A stretch of 14,881 nucleotides of DNA from Oehlia diaphana (Eukaryota; Glomeromycota; Glomeromycetes; Glomerales; Glomeraceae). Location: contig QZLH01001803.1 in the NCBI GenBank assembly GCA_003833135.1, positions 1 to 14,881 of the forward strand. The letters are read 5' to 3'. Of the stretch, positions 1 through 7,834 are shown piece after piece. Position 1 is the stretch's first letter; every line of letters starts with the position of its first letter. A program made the translations under genes and the position numbers. Under the pieces are notes generated by a model, which saw only the letters and a program-made list of their open reading frames with translations, did no database searches and was not told where the DNA came from.

Positions 1-87
1 GTTGGCGTATAAAATGTTCTAATTTGTTACGCAGTAAAATGTTGCGCAGTGATCATGTGATATAACTGGACCCGTGATGCCGATCAA

Positions 88-240
88 TGTAGCAAATGTC
101 GAATATGTTCGACATGTTCGATATGTTGCATATGTCCGATATATAGAATATATAGAATATATGGAACATGTAGCATAATATATGGGATATATAGGACATA
201 TAGCATATATAGGATATATAGCATATGTAGCATATGTTAA
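88..240. repeat. Degenerate 9-bp tandem repeat (ATATAGSAT-like)
   Basis: The stretch is built of short blocks such as ATATAGGAC, ATATAGCAT and ATATGTAGC that recur about every 9 bp. The minus-strand open frame across it (53-244) only translates this repeat into Tyr/Ile/Cys/Ser triplets, so I call a microsatellite and not a gene. The left end (27-51) also holds a small duplication of GTTRCGCAGT. Confidence 0.75.
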
Positions 241-285
241 ACATTTTTAGTTTGGAATTTTATGTATATATAGACCTGTAATTAG

Positions 286-303
286 GTGTGTGTGTGTGTG
301 TNT
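286..303. repeat. (GT)n microsatellite with an ambiguous base
   Basis: About eight GT dinucleotides run here. An undetermined base (N) lies at 302, probably a sequencing or assembly ambiguity caused by the repeat. The rest of 241-505 is AT-rich and I see no gene in it. Confidence 0.85.
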
Positions 304-505
304 ATATGGTTAATCTGCTTTCCTCTATTTGTATCTGATTGTATATGCCAGTGTGAAGCGATACTCTATTCACATCTGATTGGATTAATTTTAACATATG
401 TGTTGATCTTTAAAATTAACCTTCTGCTTTATTAAAAATAAACATTCTTTAATGTATAGCTTATTTTTAAGCATATAAGAACTGACATCCAACACTAGCT
501 TCTTG

Positions 506-1005
506 TTATTCTAACCAATTTTGAAGAGTATTTTCAAAATTAGTTTTATTATTTTTAGATTTTTTATTATCCAAATTAACTTCCAGTTCTTTATTTTTGT
601 GCTTATTAGTAAATTTTCTACCAATTTTTTCATATGAGATTTCATCCTTGTTATCTACACCAAAATTTTCTTGAACATTATCAGATCCTTTTTTTTCTGA
701 TAAGGATACAGAAGAATCAATACAAGACTTTGGATTTAATATAAGTCTATCTTTATTTAAAATTGCTTCAATATTTTCTTTATATTGAATAACAATTGGA
801 GCTCCACCACTCTTTTTTGAAGCTGCAAGTTGTGACTTATTAATAAAAATGAATTTAAAATTAGTATTAAAAAAAATGTTCAAGAACTTTTATTTTTTTG
901 TTTAAAAAAAACCTTATAATTATCTACTAAATTTTTCCATTTATTAGCAATTTGAACATTATTATAAGTGTATTCAAAGTCCTCAAATAACTGAACATTA
1001 TTAGC
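506..1005 (-). pseudogene. Myb/SANT-like (trihelix-type) DNA-binding domain remnant
   Basis: On the minus strand, 1005 down to about 905 reads a helix-like segment containing ANKWKNLVDNYK, typical of the third helix region of Myb/SANT-like (trihelix) domains in transposon-derived or transcription-factor-like proteins. The frame is lost in the homopolymer A/T runs at about 870-905. It resumes in another frame from about 883 to 506 with KKSGGAP, then YKENIEAILNKD and NPKSCIDS, the usual continuation (acidic 'ILxxx..NPxxxIDS' segment) after such domains in fungal copies I remember. The tail is Lys/Asn-rich. The downstream frame has no ATG (its first codon is TTG) and a TAA stop just upstream, so this is a broken copy or fragment. 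The family call is moderately sure. Whether it drove transcription or transposition cannot be told. Confidence 0.6.
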
Positions 1006-1146
1006 TTATGAAAATATGTCTCGATATGATATTCTTTCACCAATTCGAAGAGCAATGGATAATTATAAAGAATCAAATATTGAATTATCTCCTCAAACGC
1101 TTATGACTTCATGACATCAGCTAACAAATTTATCAGCATCTGAAAC

Positions 1147-2217
1147 ATGAGTTTACTTTCGTACTTTATTAGTCAAATCCCACAGCCTGTTGCAAATGAA
1201 TTGGACATTTATTTTGATTCTATTTGATTCTAATCCTTCAGATGATGAAATAGTACCTTTAGAATGGTGGAAAAACCATGCAATAGAATATCCAATATTA
1301 TTAAAAATGGCACGGTATCACCCACGCCTGCCATCCATGGATAAACAAGGATTTTATTAACTTTTTATTTTTATTATATTCTTCTTTTTCTTGTGCTTGG
1401 TTTAGATTTTTATTGTTATATTATTTCTTCTTACAAACTGCGATAGTTCTTCCATATTCTATTATTATTTTATTTCTTACATTTCAAACTCGGAGAGTTT
1501 CCCCTTTGTTTTATTTATCTGGACTTATCATTAATTAACTCTCAAGCGAACCATGAGCATATTCAAAATAACTTTTAATAATTAATAATTTTATTTAAGT
1601 CAATGAACTGCGAAGTCCAAAACTGCGGAATTCCTATTGAGTCCCACACCTATTTATAATAATTTAATAAAAATTATTCTCCTATTTTCTAACTTTCTTT
1701 CAAAGATTTTACTAGTACTATAAGAAACTATTTCTATCTATTCTCTTGCTGCGCTACCTATTTCTTCTAATGTCTAATTAAATAAAACTATAAATAGAAC
1801 TATTCTAAAAATAAAACTATAAATAACTATAAATAATATTGTGTAACTATATTCTATCATTTCTTCTAATTATTTCAGCTAAATATTATTCCTTTGGCTA
1901 AATATTTATCCATCAGTTAAATATTCATCCATATTTCTTTCAGTATTTCATTTATCCTTCGGTTAATTATTCTTCTGATCACGTAATTAACCTGATTTCA
2001 AGGGCTACAACGGGATTACCTGGCAATAATGTTAACATCTGTTTCTTGTGAACAATTTTTCTCAGTTGCAGGAAAACAGATTACTCAAACACGTAATAGA
2101 ATGGATCCAGAAACAGCACGTGCATTCGTGGTTAGAACAAAGAAAGATCAAATAATATTAATTTTAAAATTGAGAAAAATTATAAATTTGATGTTTTTAT
2201 TTCATTTATATATATAA
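1147..2217 (+). pseudogene. hAT-family transposase, C-terminal dimerisation region, interrupted
   Basis: hAT transposases cut and paste DNA transposons; their C-terminus is a conserved dimerisation domain. From 1147 the frame reads LSYFISQIPQPVANELDIYF. It then jumps frame at a perfect 10-bp tandem duplication (TTTGATTCTA, 1213-1222 and 1223-1232) and continues as SDDEIVPLEWW and YPILLKMAR, ending at 1315. The same domain resumes at 2011 with DYLA, then SVSCEQFFSVAGK and RNRMDPETARA, and stops at 2215-2217. These are the expected hallmarks (DPLEWW-like, LAxxxLxxxSVxxERxFS-like, RxxLxPExxRA-like) in the correct order. Between them lies about 0.7 kb of unrelated DNA, annotated separately. Upstream at 1016-1114 a short reading frame (MSRYDILSPIRRAMDNYK) might belong to the same element but is not diagnostic. 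The gene is dead: frameshift, insertion and missing N-terminus. Confidence 0.85.
1316..2013. mobile_element. Nested insertion (~0.7 kb) within the hAT gene, type unknown
   Basis: The segment splits a conserved hAT protein stretch between codon CGG (Arg, 1313-1315) and GAT (Asp, 2014-2016). ACGG occurs at 1312-1315 and again at 2010-2013. Removing one ACGG plus the intervening DNA rejoins the transposase in frame, so ACGG is a plausible 4-bp target site duplication. The insert is AT-rich and pyrimidine-rich on this strand. It has (AACTATAAAT)-like repeats at about 1785-1845 and a GATCACGTAATT motif at about 1977. I found no coding capacity and no convincing terminal inverted repeat (left TATCACCCACG against right-end complement TGTAGCCCTTG). 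It could be a non-autonomous or truncated retroelement. Confidence 0.65.
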
Positions 2218-2494
2218 ACGATTTTTTTTTATTAAATTTTATTTTTATGCTTTTATAATTAATAAAATTATATATTACTAAATTGATTTAAAGTTTTTAA
2301 AAAATTGTAAACAAAACCAAATCAATGACTTATTTAAGAAGAAAATTCTTAAAGTGTAATATGCAGATAGTGCTTGCATACATTATCTGTAAAAAGAAGA
2401 TTATAAAAAAGCATTAGTACATAATTACGAAAAAAAAGAAGAAAACATAAGAAAACAAATTTACATTAATGCCTTAATTTTTAAAGAAAAAAGA
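2218..2494. other. AT-rich non-coding stretch
   Basis: Follows the hAT stop codon. It consists of poly-T and poly-A rich sequence. A weak hairpin, CAGATAGTG with CATTATCTG, lies at about 2365-2392. No gene is seen. Confidence 0.5.
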
Positions 2495-3130
2495 AATTCT
2501 AAAGAAAGAAGGAAGATGTCTTAAGAAAAAAGGTATCAGTATATCAAAATGCAAAAACAAAGAAATGAAAAACAAAGAAATGAACTAATAAAAGAAAGCA
2601 ACGAATTTACCTTAGATGCTCTGAACCTAAAACTTTTGACCAAATCTAACCATTCCTAAATAATAAAAGAAAGGAAGACATCCTAATAAAAGAAGCATCA
2701 GAATATAATTAAAAAAAAATAATAATAATGCGAGAACAAAGCAATTGCTTATCTTAACGCCCAATCTAACTGTTCCTAAAGAATTAAGAAAGAAGGAAGA
2801 TGTCCCAAAGGAAAAAGGGGTGTCAGTATGTAATACAAAAACAAAAAAAGCAACATAAATTCAAAGAAATTGCTTACTTTAAGTCTTTAACACCCTGAAT
2901 CTAACCGGTCCTAAAGAATTAAAAAAGAAGGAGAATGTCCTAAAGAAAGAAGAAAGGGGTGTTAATATAAATACAAAAACAAAGTAAAAATAAATAACGA
3001 ACTTACCTTAATACTCTGAACCTAACCGTTCCTAACATTAAAGATCTAAGAAAAGAGGCATCAGAATATATGAATACGAAACTAAAGAAAAATTTGCAAC
3101 GTTACAATAAACATACCTTAACCGTTCCTG
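2495..3130 (-). repeat. Imperfect tandem array, ~120-bp unit with splice-like signals on minus strand
   Basis: The core CTAACCGTTCCTAAAG recurs at about 2646, 2766, 2901, 3022 and, shortened, 3119. A second block, AAGAAGGAAGATGTCCTAAAG, recurs at about 2508, 2673, 2791 and 2926. Spacing is roughly 95-136 bp, giving about five diverged copies. On the minus strand most units read as pyrimidine tract, then TTTAG, a short block starting GAACGGTTAGGTTCAG, then GTAAGT or a variant. Acceptor, tiny exon and donor therefore recur in order. No long open frame spans the array. It may be decayed tandemly duplicated exon-intron units, or a satellite in which the resemblance is accidental. Confidence 0.6.
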
Positions 3131-3206
3131 GGAGACTAGCATATAATCAAAACTATAGTTTTGATGTTCCAAGCTCAAAAATTTAAACATTTTAAGGGGT
3201 AAAAAA

Positions 3207-3363
3207 AAAGACCAATCGGTCCTTAAAAGACTGGGGTCCTTAAAAAGACCGATGGTCTTATTGGTCTTTGATCACGTGATATAAGACTAAAAGACCACGG
3301 TCCTACATTAAGACGGACTGGTCTGTCTTTTTAAGGTATAGGACTAGTAGGACCGTGGTCTTT
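3207..3363. mobile_element. Foldback/MITE-like element of inverted GGTCC/GGACC repeats
   Basis: Two perfect inverted pairs are visible: a 10-bp pair 3207-3216 with 3260-3269 (AAAGACCAAT/ATTGGTCTTT), and a 17-bp pair 3290-3306 with 3347-3363 (AAAGACCACGGTCCTAC and its complement). Between them lies the palindrome ATCACGTGAT at 3271-3280. The outer arms also resemble each other as long imperfect terminal inverted repeats, both containing AAAGACCA, CGGTCC and CTTAAAAAGAC. GGTCCTTAAAA is directly repeated at 3218-3228 and 3235-3245. There is no coding capacity. No clear target duplication was found. Confidence 0.65.
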
Positions 3364-3444
3364 CAGGACCGTTAAGCATCTTTAGTTGGCACATGCCAGA
3401 TTTTTTTTTTTCTTAATTTTTCTTTTTGTTGTATTCTTTTAATT

Positions 3445-3508
3445 TAAATTTATTTAGTTATATTTGAAATTCTTCGATTTATAAATTTATTTAGTTATAT
3501 TTGAAATT
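3445..3508. repeat. 27-bp direct repeat, two copies
   Basis: An identical 27-bp AT-rich block (TAAATTTATTTAGTTATATT followed by TGAAATT) occurs at 3445-3471 and 3482-3508, with a period of 37 bp. No coding sequence lies nearby. Confidence 0.85.
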
Positions 3509-3610
3509 TTGCAACTTTATTTAACAAATTTATTTGTAAATAAAAATACATATTAAAAATACAATATATGATGACTGTGGTGATCAGTGAATAATTTATT
3601 TTTTCGAGAA

Positions 3611-3830
3611 TTTTTGCAGAACTTTGTTCTTGAATTTTTTTGCAGAATCTGTTTTTGAATTTCTCTGCAGAACTTTATTCTTGAATTTTTCACAGAATTT
3701 TGTTCTTGAATTTTTTTGCATGTATAATTTTTGGAGATTTTTGCAGAATTTTGTTCTTGAATTTTTTCGCATGCTATAATTTTTGGAAATTTTCGCAGAA
3801 TTTTCATTTTCTTGAAATTCTGCGCAGAAA
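3611..3830. repeat. Minisatellite, 25-26 bp unit, about 8-9 copies
   Basis: GCAGAATTTTGTTCTTGAAT plus a T-run recurs with starts at about 3616, 3642, 3667, 3692, 3718, 3743, 3769, 3795 and 3824. Spacing is 25-26 bp until the last copy, which is 29. Some units are a variant reading GCATGTATAATTTTTGGAGA. The minus-strand open frame here (3553-3924) with recurring EQNS/KNS words is only the translated repeat. The following segment (3895-3925) has a smaller CAGATTTGCA duplication. Confidence 0.85.
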
Positions 3831-3942
3831 TAATAAAATTTTTTCCTTTGAATTTTCCGGCGGGATCACAGATCTGTGCAGAAATGGTGGCAAATGTCAC
3901 TTGCAGATTTGCACAGATTTGCATCTCAAAAAATTTTCCGAT

Positions 3943-4507
3943 AGAAAGAAAACCAGTTTATAGCTTGAAATTAACTTATCTTAAAATATTGCACTATTCA
4001 CTTTCTAATAGAAAAATCAAAGGCATTGTCCATACTTTTCAAAATATAATTCATTTAGATTTTAGAGGAAGTACGAACTGTATTGGTAAAACTCTAAAGC
4101 TAATAGCAAAATAGTATCTAAATTGAAGTATCTCAATATATTTACTTTACGGCAACTTCAGTTAAAAAAATGATATAGGTCTAACTGCAATCGCAGAATC
4201 ATGCCAGAAACTAGAATATCTAAATATTTCTAACCATACAGAATTTTCTGAAATATCAATTTGTAATATTGTTCGCTCTTGCCCAAGACTCCAACAACTT
4301 AATCTTATCTATTATGAAATCATTGATATAACTATTGAAAAAATTGCTAGATCATGTCTTAATTTAAAATATCTTAATTTGAGAAAGTATTATAAAATTA
4401 GCAAAGGAACCGTAAATAAGCTAAATCCAAATACCCACATAGAGAATTTCAAGAAAACTTTAACACCTTTCGATCTCATTGGAGCAGTTAGAAATCATCT
4501 TATATAG
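3943..4507 (+). pseudogene. Leucine-rich repeat protein (F-box/AMN1-like LRR) remnant
   Basis: Cysteine-containing LRRs of the RNI/AMN1 type form a horseshoe used for substrate recognition, often in F-box proteins of ubiquitin ligases. Here consecutive units read FQNIIHLDFRGSTN, then [27 protein letters not shown] and [13 protein letters not shown]. They are spaced about 25 residues apart and followed by an Asn/Pro-rich end ([11 protein letters not shown]). The last part is open from 4172 to the stop at 4505-4507 but has no ATG. The upstream part ends at a TAG (4112-4114), and a one-base loss follows within YLN-LKYLNI. At least one stop and one or two frameshifts therefore break the gene. No F-box is visible; the 5' end runs into the minisatellite. 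Upstream frame words at about 3943-4020 (SLKLTYLKIL) may be an earlier, worn repeat. Confidence 0.8.
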
Positions 4508-4893
4508 AACAACGTTTCTAGTAGACAGATTTTAGCTCAGGGTTTTCAGAACCTCTTAGATTTTAAGTATGTAAGATAATTTGCAGTGGTATTCATCTAT
4601 GGTTTGATTAGATCAATAGTTTAGAATAATGATCATTAATTAGTGTTTGCTGGGTCACATGCATGTACTTCTGTGAACAAAAAATATAGATTAGCTAACT
4701 TGTTTTAGACATAGGCATTGACCGGTACTAGATAATTTTTGACAAATATTTTATGCAATTGTTAAAAAGAAACCTTTAAAAATAACGGTAGTTCCTCTCC
4801 AGTAAAATAAAATATTTTTACTCCTTTATCGATGAATCTTTGTATTAATATATTTGAAATATTTTCTAAGGGACCATGAAAATCCTCAAACTT
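4508..4893. other. Intergenic stretch with one copy of a diverged direct repeat
   Basis: No gene is seen. Positions 4629-4755 match 5391-5563 in an interrupted way (GCTRGGTCACAT, GTAC, AACAAAAAATA, then ACCRGTAC and ACAAATAT). A small palindrome AATGATCATT lies at 4629-4638. Confidence 0.5.
4629..4755 (+). repeat. Diverged direct repeat, copy 1
   Basis: Shares ordered blocks with 5391-5563: GATCATT, then GCTGGGTCACAT, GTAC, GAACAAAAAATA, GACCGGTAC and GACAAATAT. Intervals vary by indels. The two copies flank the minus-strand pseudogene at 4894-5315. Confidence 0.5.
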
Positions 4894-5315
4894 TTAAAGA
4901 TATTCTCTTGTGGTTTTATCAGTCTCTTCCATTATTTTGTGATTAGTGTAACCAACAATATTGAGTTCTTCCTGAATTGCTATTATATCCTCTTCTAAAT
5001 ATAAAAGCAAATTATATATTTGCCCATATGATATATCTATAGAAGCTTTATAACTCCTAAGTTCTACCTTCAGAATGGGATTGCCTTTGATGTTGAGTTC
5101 CTTCTGTATTGGTAACATATCTCCCACCAAGTCTAACAACAACTTATATGAATTGACAAATATTATCTCTTCCTTACTTTAACGCACTGCCTCTTGATTT
5201 GTTTTGGCATTAATACCTAGTTTTTTCTGAATAGCTATTATATCTTTCTTCTTATATAAAACACTTCATATAATTGATCAAGTAATTCTTTTGTAAAAGT
5301 ATTATTATTCATCAT
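4894..5315 (-). pseudogene. Unrecognised protein with internal ~45-residue repeats, broken
   Basis: I do not recognise the family. Reading from an ATG at 5315 (a second ATG follows at 5312), the product begins MMNNNTFTKELLDQLYEVF. It loses frame once at an A/G run near 5247 and meets a TAA at about 5180, then is open to the stop at 4894-4896. Three related units can be seen: DIIAIQKKLGINAKTN, DMLPIQKELNIKGN and DIIAIQEELNIVGYTN. Each is preceded by a Leu/Tyr-rich helix (SYKLLLDLVG; QIYNLLLYLEE). The pattern suggests a helical repeat protein. It is probably a dead copy; with one frameshift and one stop, a sequencing error or intron could also explain part of it. No signal peptide or membrane segment is seen. 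Confidence 0.5.
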
Positions 5316-5820
5316 GATTGCTAATAGTAAAGTAATATATTTAATGTAAAAAATTTTACCGAAAGTGCCTATGGCCGAGTTTGAAATACTGATCATTGAT
5401 CTGAAGCTGTAATCATCAGTTCAGAAGATTTTTTGCTAGGTCACATATTGTACAACAAAAAATAGGCTGATCATATAATAAGTATGTGTAATATTCTCGC
5501 ATATTAATTTTACGTATATATATACTAACCAGTACCTTTATTTTTTTTTGAACAAATATGAGAAAAATGTGAAAGGAGGTCTATATGTAACATAGGACCT
5601 ATCATAAAAGTAAATACTGATGGCAAAAGCATATGTTATGAAGAGCTGAGGACTTTGTAATTTTGAGATCTACAAGAATTAATTACCTTTGCCTCTTTTT
5701 GGTAGGTTTACATGTGAAAAGATATGAGAATTCTGTTTACATGTGCTTTTGCTTTAACACCTTTAGCCATAGAACTTTTAGCGCCAGATGACAATACTAA
5801 TTACGTCTCATACCTCCTTA
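5316..5820. other. Intergenic stretch upstream of the 5821 pseudogene
   Basis: Contains the second copy of a diverged direct repeat (5391-5563) and AT-rich sequence. No supported reading frame. A purine motif AAAGGAGG at about 5571 looks like a bacterial ribosome site but has no meaning in this eukaryotic context. Confidence 0.45.
5391..5563 (+). repeat. Diverged direct repeat, copy 2
   Basis: See copy 1 at 4629-4755. This copy contains GATCATTGATC, GCTAGGTCACAT, TTGTACAACAAAAAATA, AACCAGTAC and GAACAAATAT in the same order, on the same strand. It lies upstream of the minus-strand pseudogene start at 5315. Confidence 0.5.
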
Positions 5821-6990
5821 ATGGAACAGAACCAGTTACAAAATGACTCAACCAAAGGCACTCAGGATAAGAAAAATATTATTCCTAACAATAACCCATC
5901 TAACTTTAATTTGAATCTGACACTGGATGCTTTACTTTTAAAAAGATACCAGAGGTATTGAATCTCATAACTAAAATTTCAGCTGGGACCCCTGGTCAAA
6001 ATAGCCATAGAAAAAAAGGTGCAGAAAACATCGTACAATTGATAGCTGACGGCATTAAGGATGATATCCAATCGAGCGATAAAACCATTTCTTGTGATGT
6101 GATTTCAATTGAGAGTCTTGACCAAAATTCATCTACAGATTCATTGCTTTCTCTAGCACAATTATTTGATAAAGCGAATAATGCTGAATATAGCACAATT
6201 TGTGCTAATCAGGAAGAGATTTTATGCTGGTATTATTATGGAAAAGAATTTTTAATTCAGGTTAATGTAATTGTATAAGATGGTAAAGGCAAAATAGGTG
6301 GAAAAAAGGCAAAGAGGATAATCTATGATAAAATGTTAGAATACTTATCTATGTTGTGAAAGCAACAATCTGAAGACAGGATTGCGTCTCCCAGAAATCT
6401 CCTGTAAAAACTTACAAAGGAAAACTCAGAAAGCTGTGAAGATATATAAATTATTTGAAAAGGTAGGTGTAGATAATATTAAGCATATTATGACATATAG
6501 TGCAAACTCTATTTCTGAGTTGACTAATGATAAAGTTCAAGATATCATAGATAATTTCTTTAAGCATAATAATAATGATAACAGTAATGTGGAAATATCA
6601 AGTCACATGACTGAGATTTCAGCTGGGGACCCTAGCCAAAATCATGTAACCAAAAATCCTGAAACCAGAAAAAGAATTATAAATGCTCCACTGGCTTTGG
6701 AATCAACTAAGGTTAATACATCAGCAAGTGTATCATCTGCATTCCAATCTAAGCCAACTTATGATCATTTCTATTTTCACAACAAGATATTGAATCAATA
6801 TCATAATCTATATAGAGAATGTAGTAGTGAAAATTTTGATTATTATGAGATTACTGATGAGACATCATGTGGGAACTATATCTGCCCATTATGCAAATTA
6901 GGTTATGATGATAAAGAAATAGAAGGTAGGTATAAAGCAGAAACTTACTTTATTAAATGTGAACAGCATGAAATTGAGATAGTTGCATAG
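5821..6990 (+). pseudogene. Decayed lineage-specific protein with a CPLC-type C-terminal motif
   Basis: I know no named family, but the style matches recurrent glomeromycotan proteins I remember. From ATG 5821 the frame reads MEQNQLQNDSTKG and is lost by one base in the A-run at about 5939. It continues in another frame (IPEVLNLITKISAGTPGQN ... LAQLFDKANNAEYS ... EEILCWYYYGKEF) to TAA 6276-6278 and TGA 6357-6359. It then shifts to a third frame from about 6365 (LRLPEISCKNLQRKTQKAVK, IYKLFEKVGVDNIKHI, TYSANSISELTNDKVQDII) and ends at 6988-6990. ISAG-x-P-x-QN appears twice (about 5980 and 6620), which hints at an internal duplication. The C-terminus has CPLCKLGYDD and IKCEQHEIEI, possibly metal ligands (C-x2-C ... 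C-x2-H). The central helical block resembles the C-terminus of the 10864-12339 pseudogene. At least two frameshifts and two stops make it inactive. Confidence 0.6.
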
Positions 6991-7096
6991 TCTCATTACT
7001 TTACAATAGTCTAGGAATTTTAATTTTTATTTTGAATGAATAGGTCTATATGAGAAAAAAGGAATTTAAATTGTTTGCAGTCATATAAAAAGGAAA

Positions 7097-7602
7097 ATGA
7101 CTGAGTCTATTAAAATGCTAACTACCAATTATCTGGATTGGCATACCAAATTAACTGGGTTACCAAGTATTTTAACAGATAAGATTCGTTCTAAATTTTA
7201 CAAAAGATATAAAAAAAAACTGGATGTGAGCTATGGCAAGTCATGATGAGTATATCAGAAAAACCTCAAGTCTCTGATTTCAAGTCTATTACTTTCAAAG
7301 CCAAACACAATTCAGAATTAATTATCAAGTCCGTGTTTAGACTTTAGAGCATTTCACATACTTGAAATTCCAAAATAGCTTTAGAGGATTCGATAATTAT
7401 AATTTTGCATTACCTCAGCCGTGAAGCTCACCATGCCCTATTTGTAGTAAAACATGGGAATTATGGATCATGGTACTGCGAAAATGGGAATCAGCTCCTT
7501 TATGATCCTGAATTAGCGAAGTTCTATTCTCAAGATAAGTTGGAATATTGTCTTACCTGCAACACTTCAAGTAATAAATTCAAGTTCGCAAACGTAGCAT
7601 AG
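7097..7602 (+). pseudogene. Decayed unrecognised protein (WYCENGNQLLYDPEL / CLTC motifs)
   Basis: Three overlapping frames, read in order, look like one coding sequence. ATG 7097 starts LTTNYLDWHTKLTGLPSI and KIRSKFYKRYKKK to TGA 7244-7246. A second frame carries KPQVSDFKSITFKAKHNSEL and IIKSVFRL to about 7345. A third passage SFRGFDNYNFALPQP (about 7379-7425) runs into TGA, while the neighbouring frame continues EAHHALFVVKHGNYGSWYC, then LLYDPELAKFYSQDKLEYC and CNTSSNKF to the stop at 7600-7602. That last frame has no ATG (first codon TTG at 7405), so it is not an independent gene. I cannot assign a function. It could be the 3' neighbour, or once the continuation, of the 5821-6990 gene. Confidence 0.5.
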
Positions 7603-7753
7603 AGCTAATCTTACATTTGTATTTTTTTTTCATCACTCATACCATTCACGCTTATTACCTCAGTACGATCTTGAAGTTTCTAGCACTTTTTAGAAGTCTG
7701 TTTGCGTAAACTGATCAATTGATGAGTCATTGATCTGTACGACATTAATCTCT

Positions 7754-7760
7754 TATATAG
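7754..7760 (+). promoter_or_regulatory. Candidate TATA box for the Crinkler gene
   Basis: TATATAG lies 75 nt upstream of the ATG at 7835. A second TATAAAA at 7818-7824 is only about 10 nt from the ATG and is less likely to be the functional box. Based on position only. Confidence 0.3.
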
Positions 7761-7834
7761 ACCATTCGCAATAATCAATTTTCTTACATAGCCATTTGTA
7801 CTACGATTTTTTCCAAGTATAAAAACAAACTGCC

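Noticed and set aside
53..244. Minus-strand open frame rich in Tyr/Ile/Cys
   Set aside because: It only translates the 9-bp simple repeat.
3611..3830. Regular repeats considered as a CRISPR array
   Set aside because: There are no unique spacers between units, and the context is eukaryotic.
3553..3924. Minus-strand 123-codon frame with recurring EQNS words
   Set aside because: It is the translated 25-26 bp minisatellite and has no domain.
3700..3963. Plus-strand Phe-rich frame
   Set aside because: Also a product of the minisatellite; the LRR similarity begins only after about 3943.
5569..5587. AAAGGAGG followed by ATG, like a bacterial ribosome binding site
   Set aside because: The frame after it stops at once (ATG TAA), and the genome is eukaryotic.
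5996..6196. Minus-strand frame opposite the 5821-6990 pseudogene
   Set aside because: Antisense shadow of the better supported plus-strand coding.
7405..7602. Independent small gene
   Set aside because: It begins with TTG and its similarity-like content continues upstream in another frame, so it is a piece of a broken gene.
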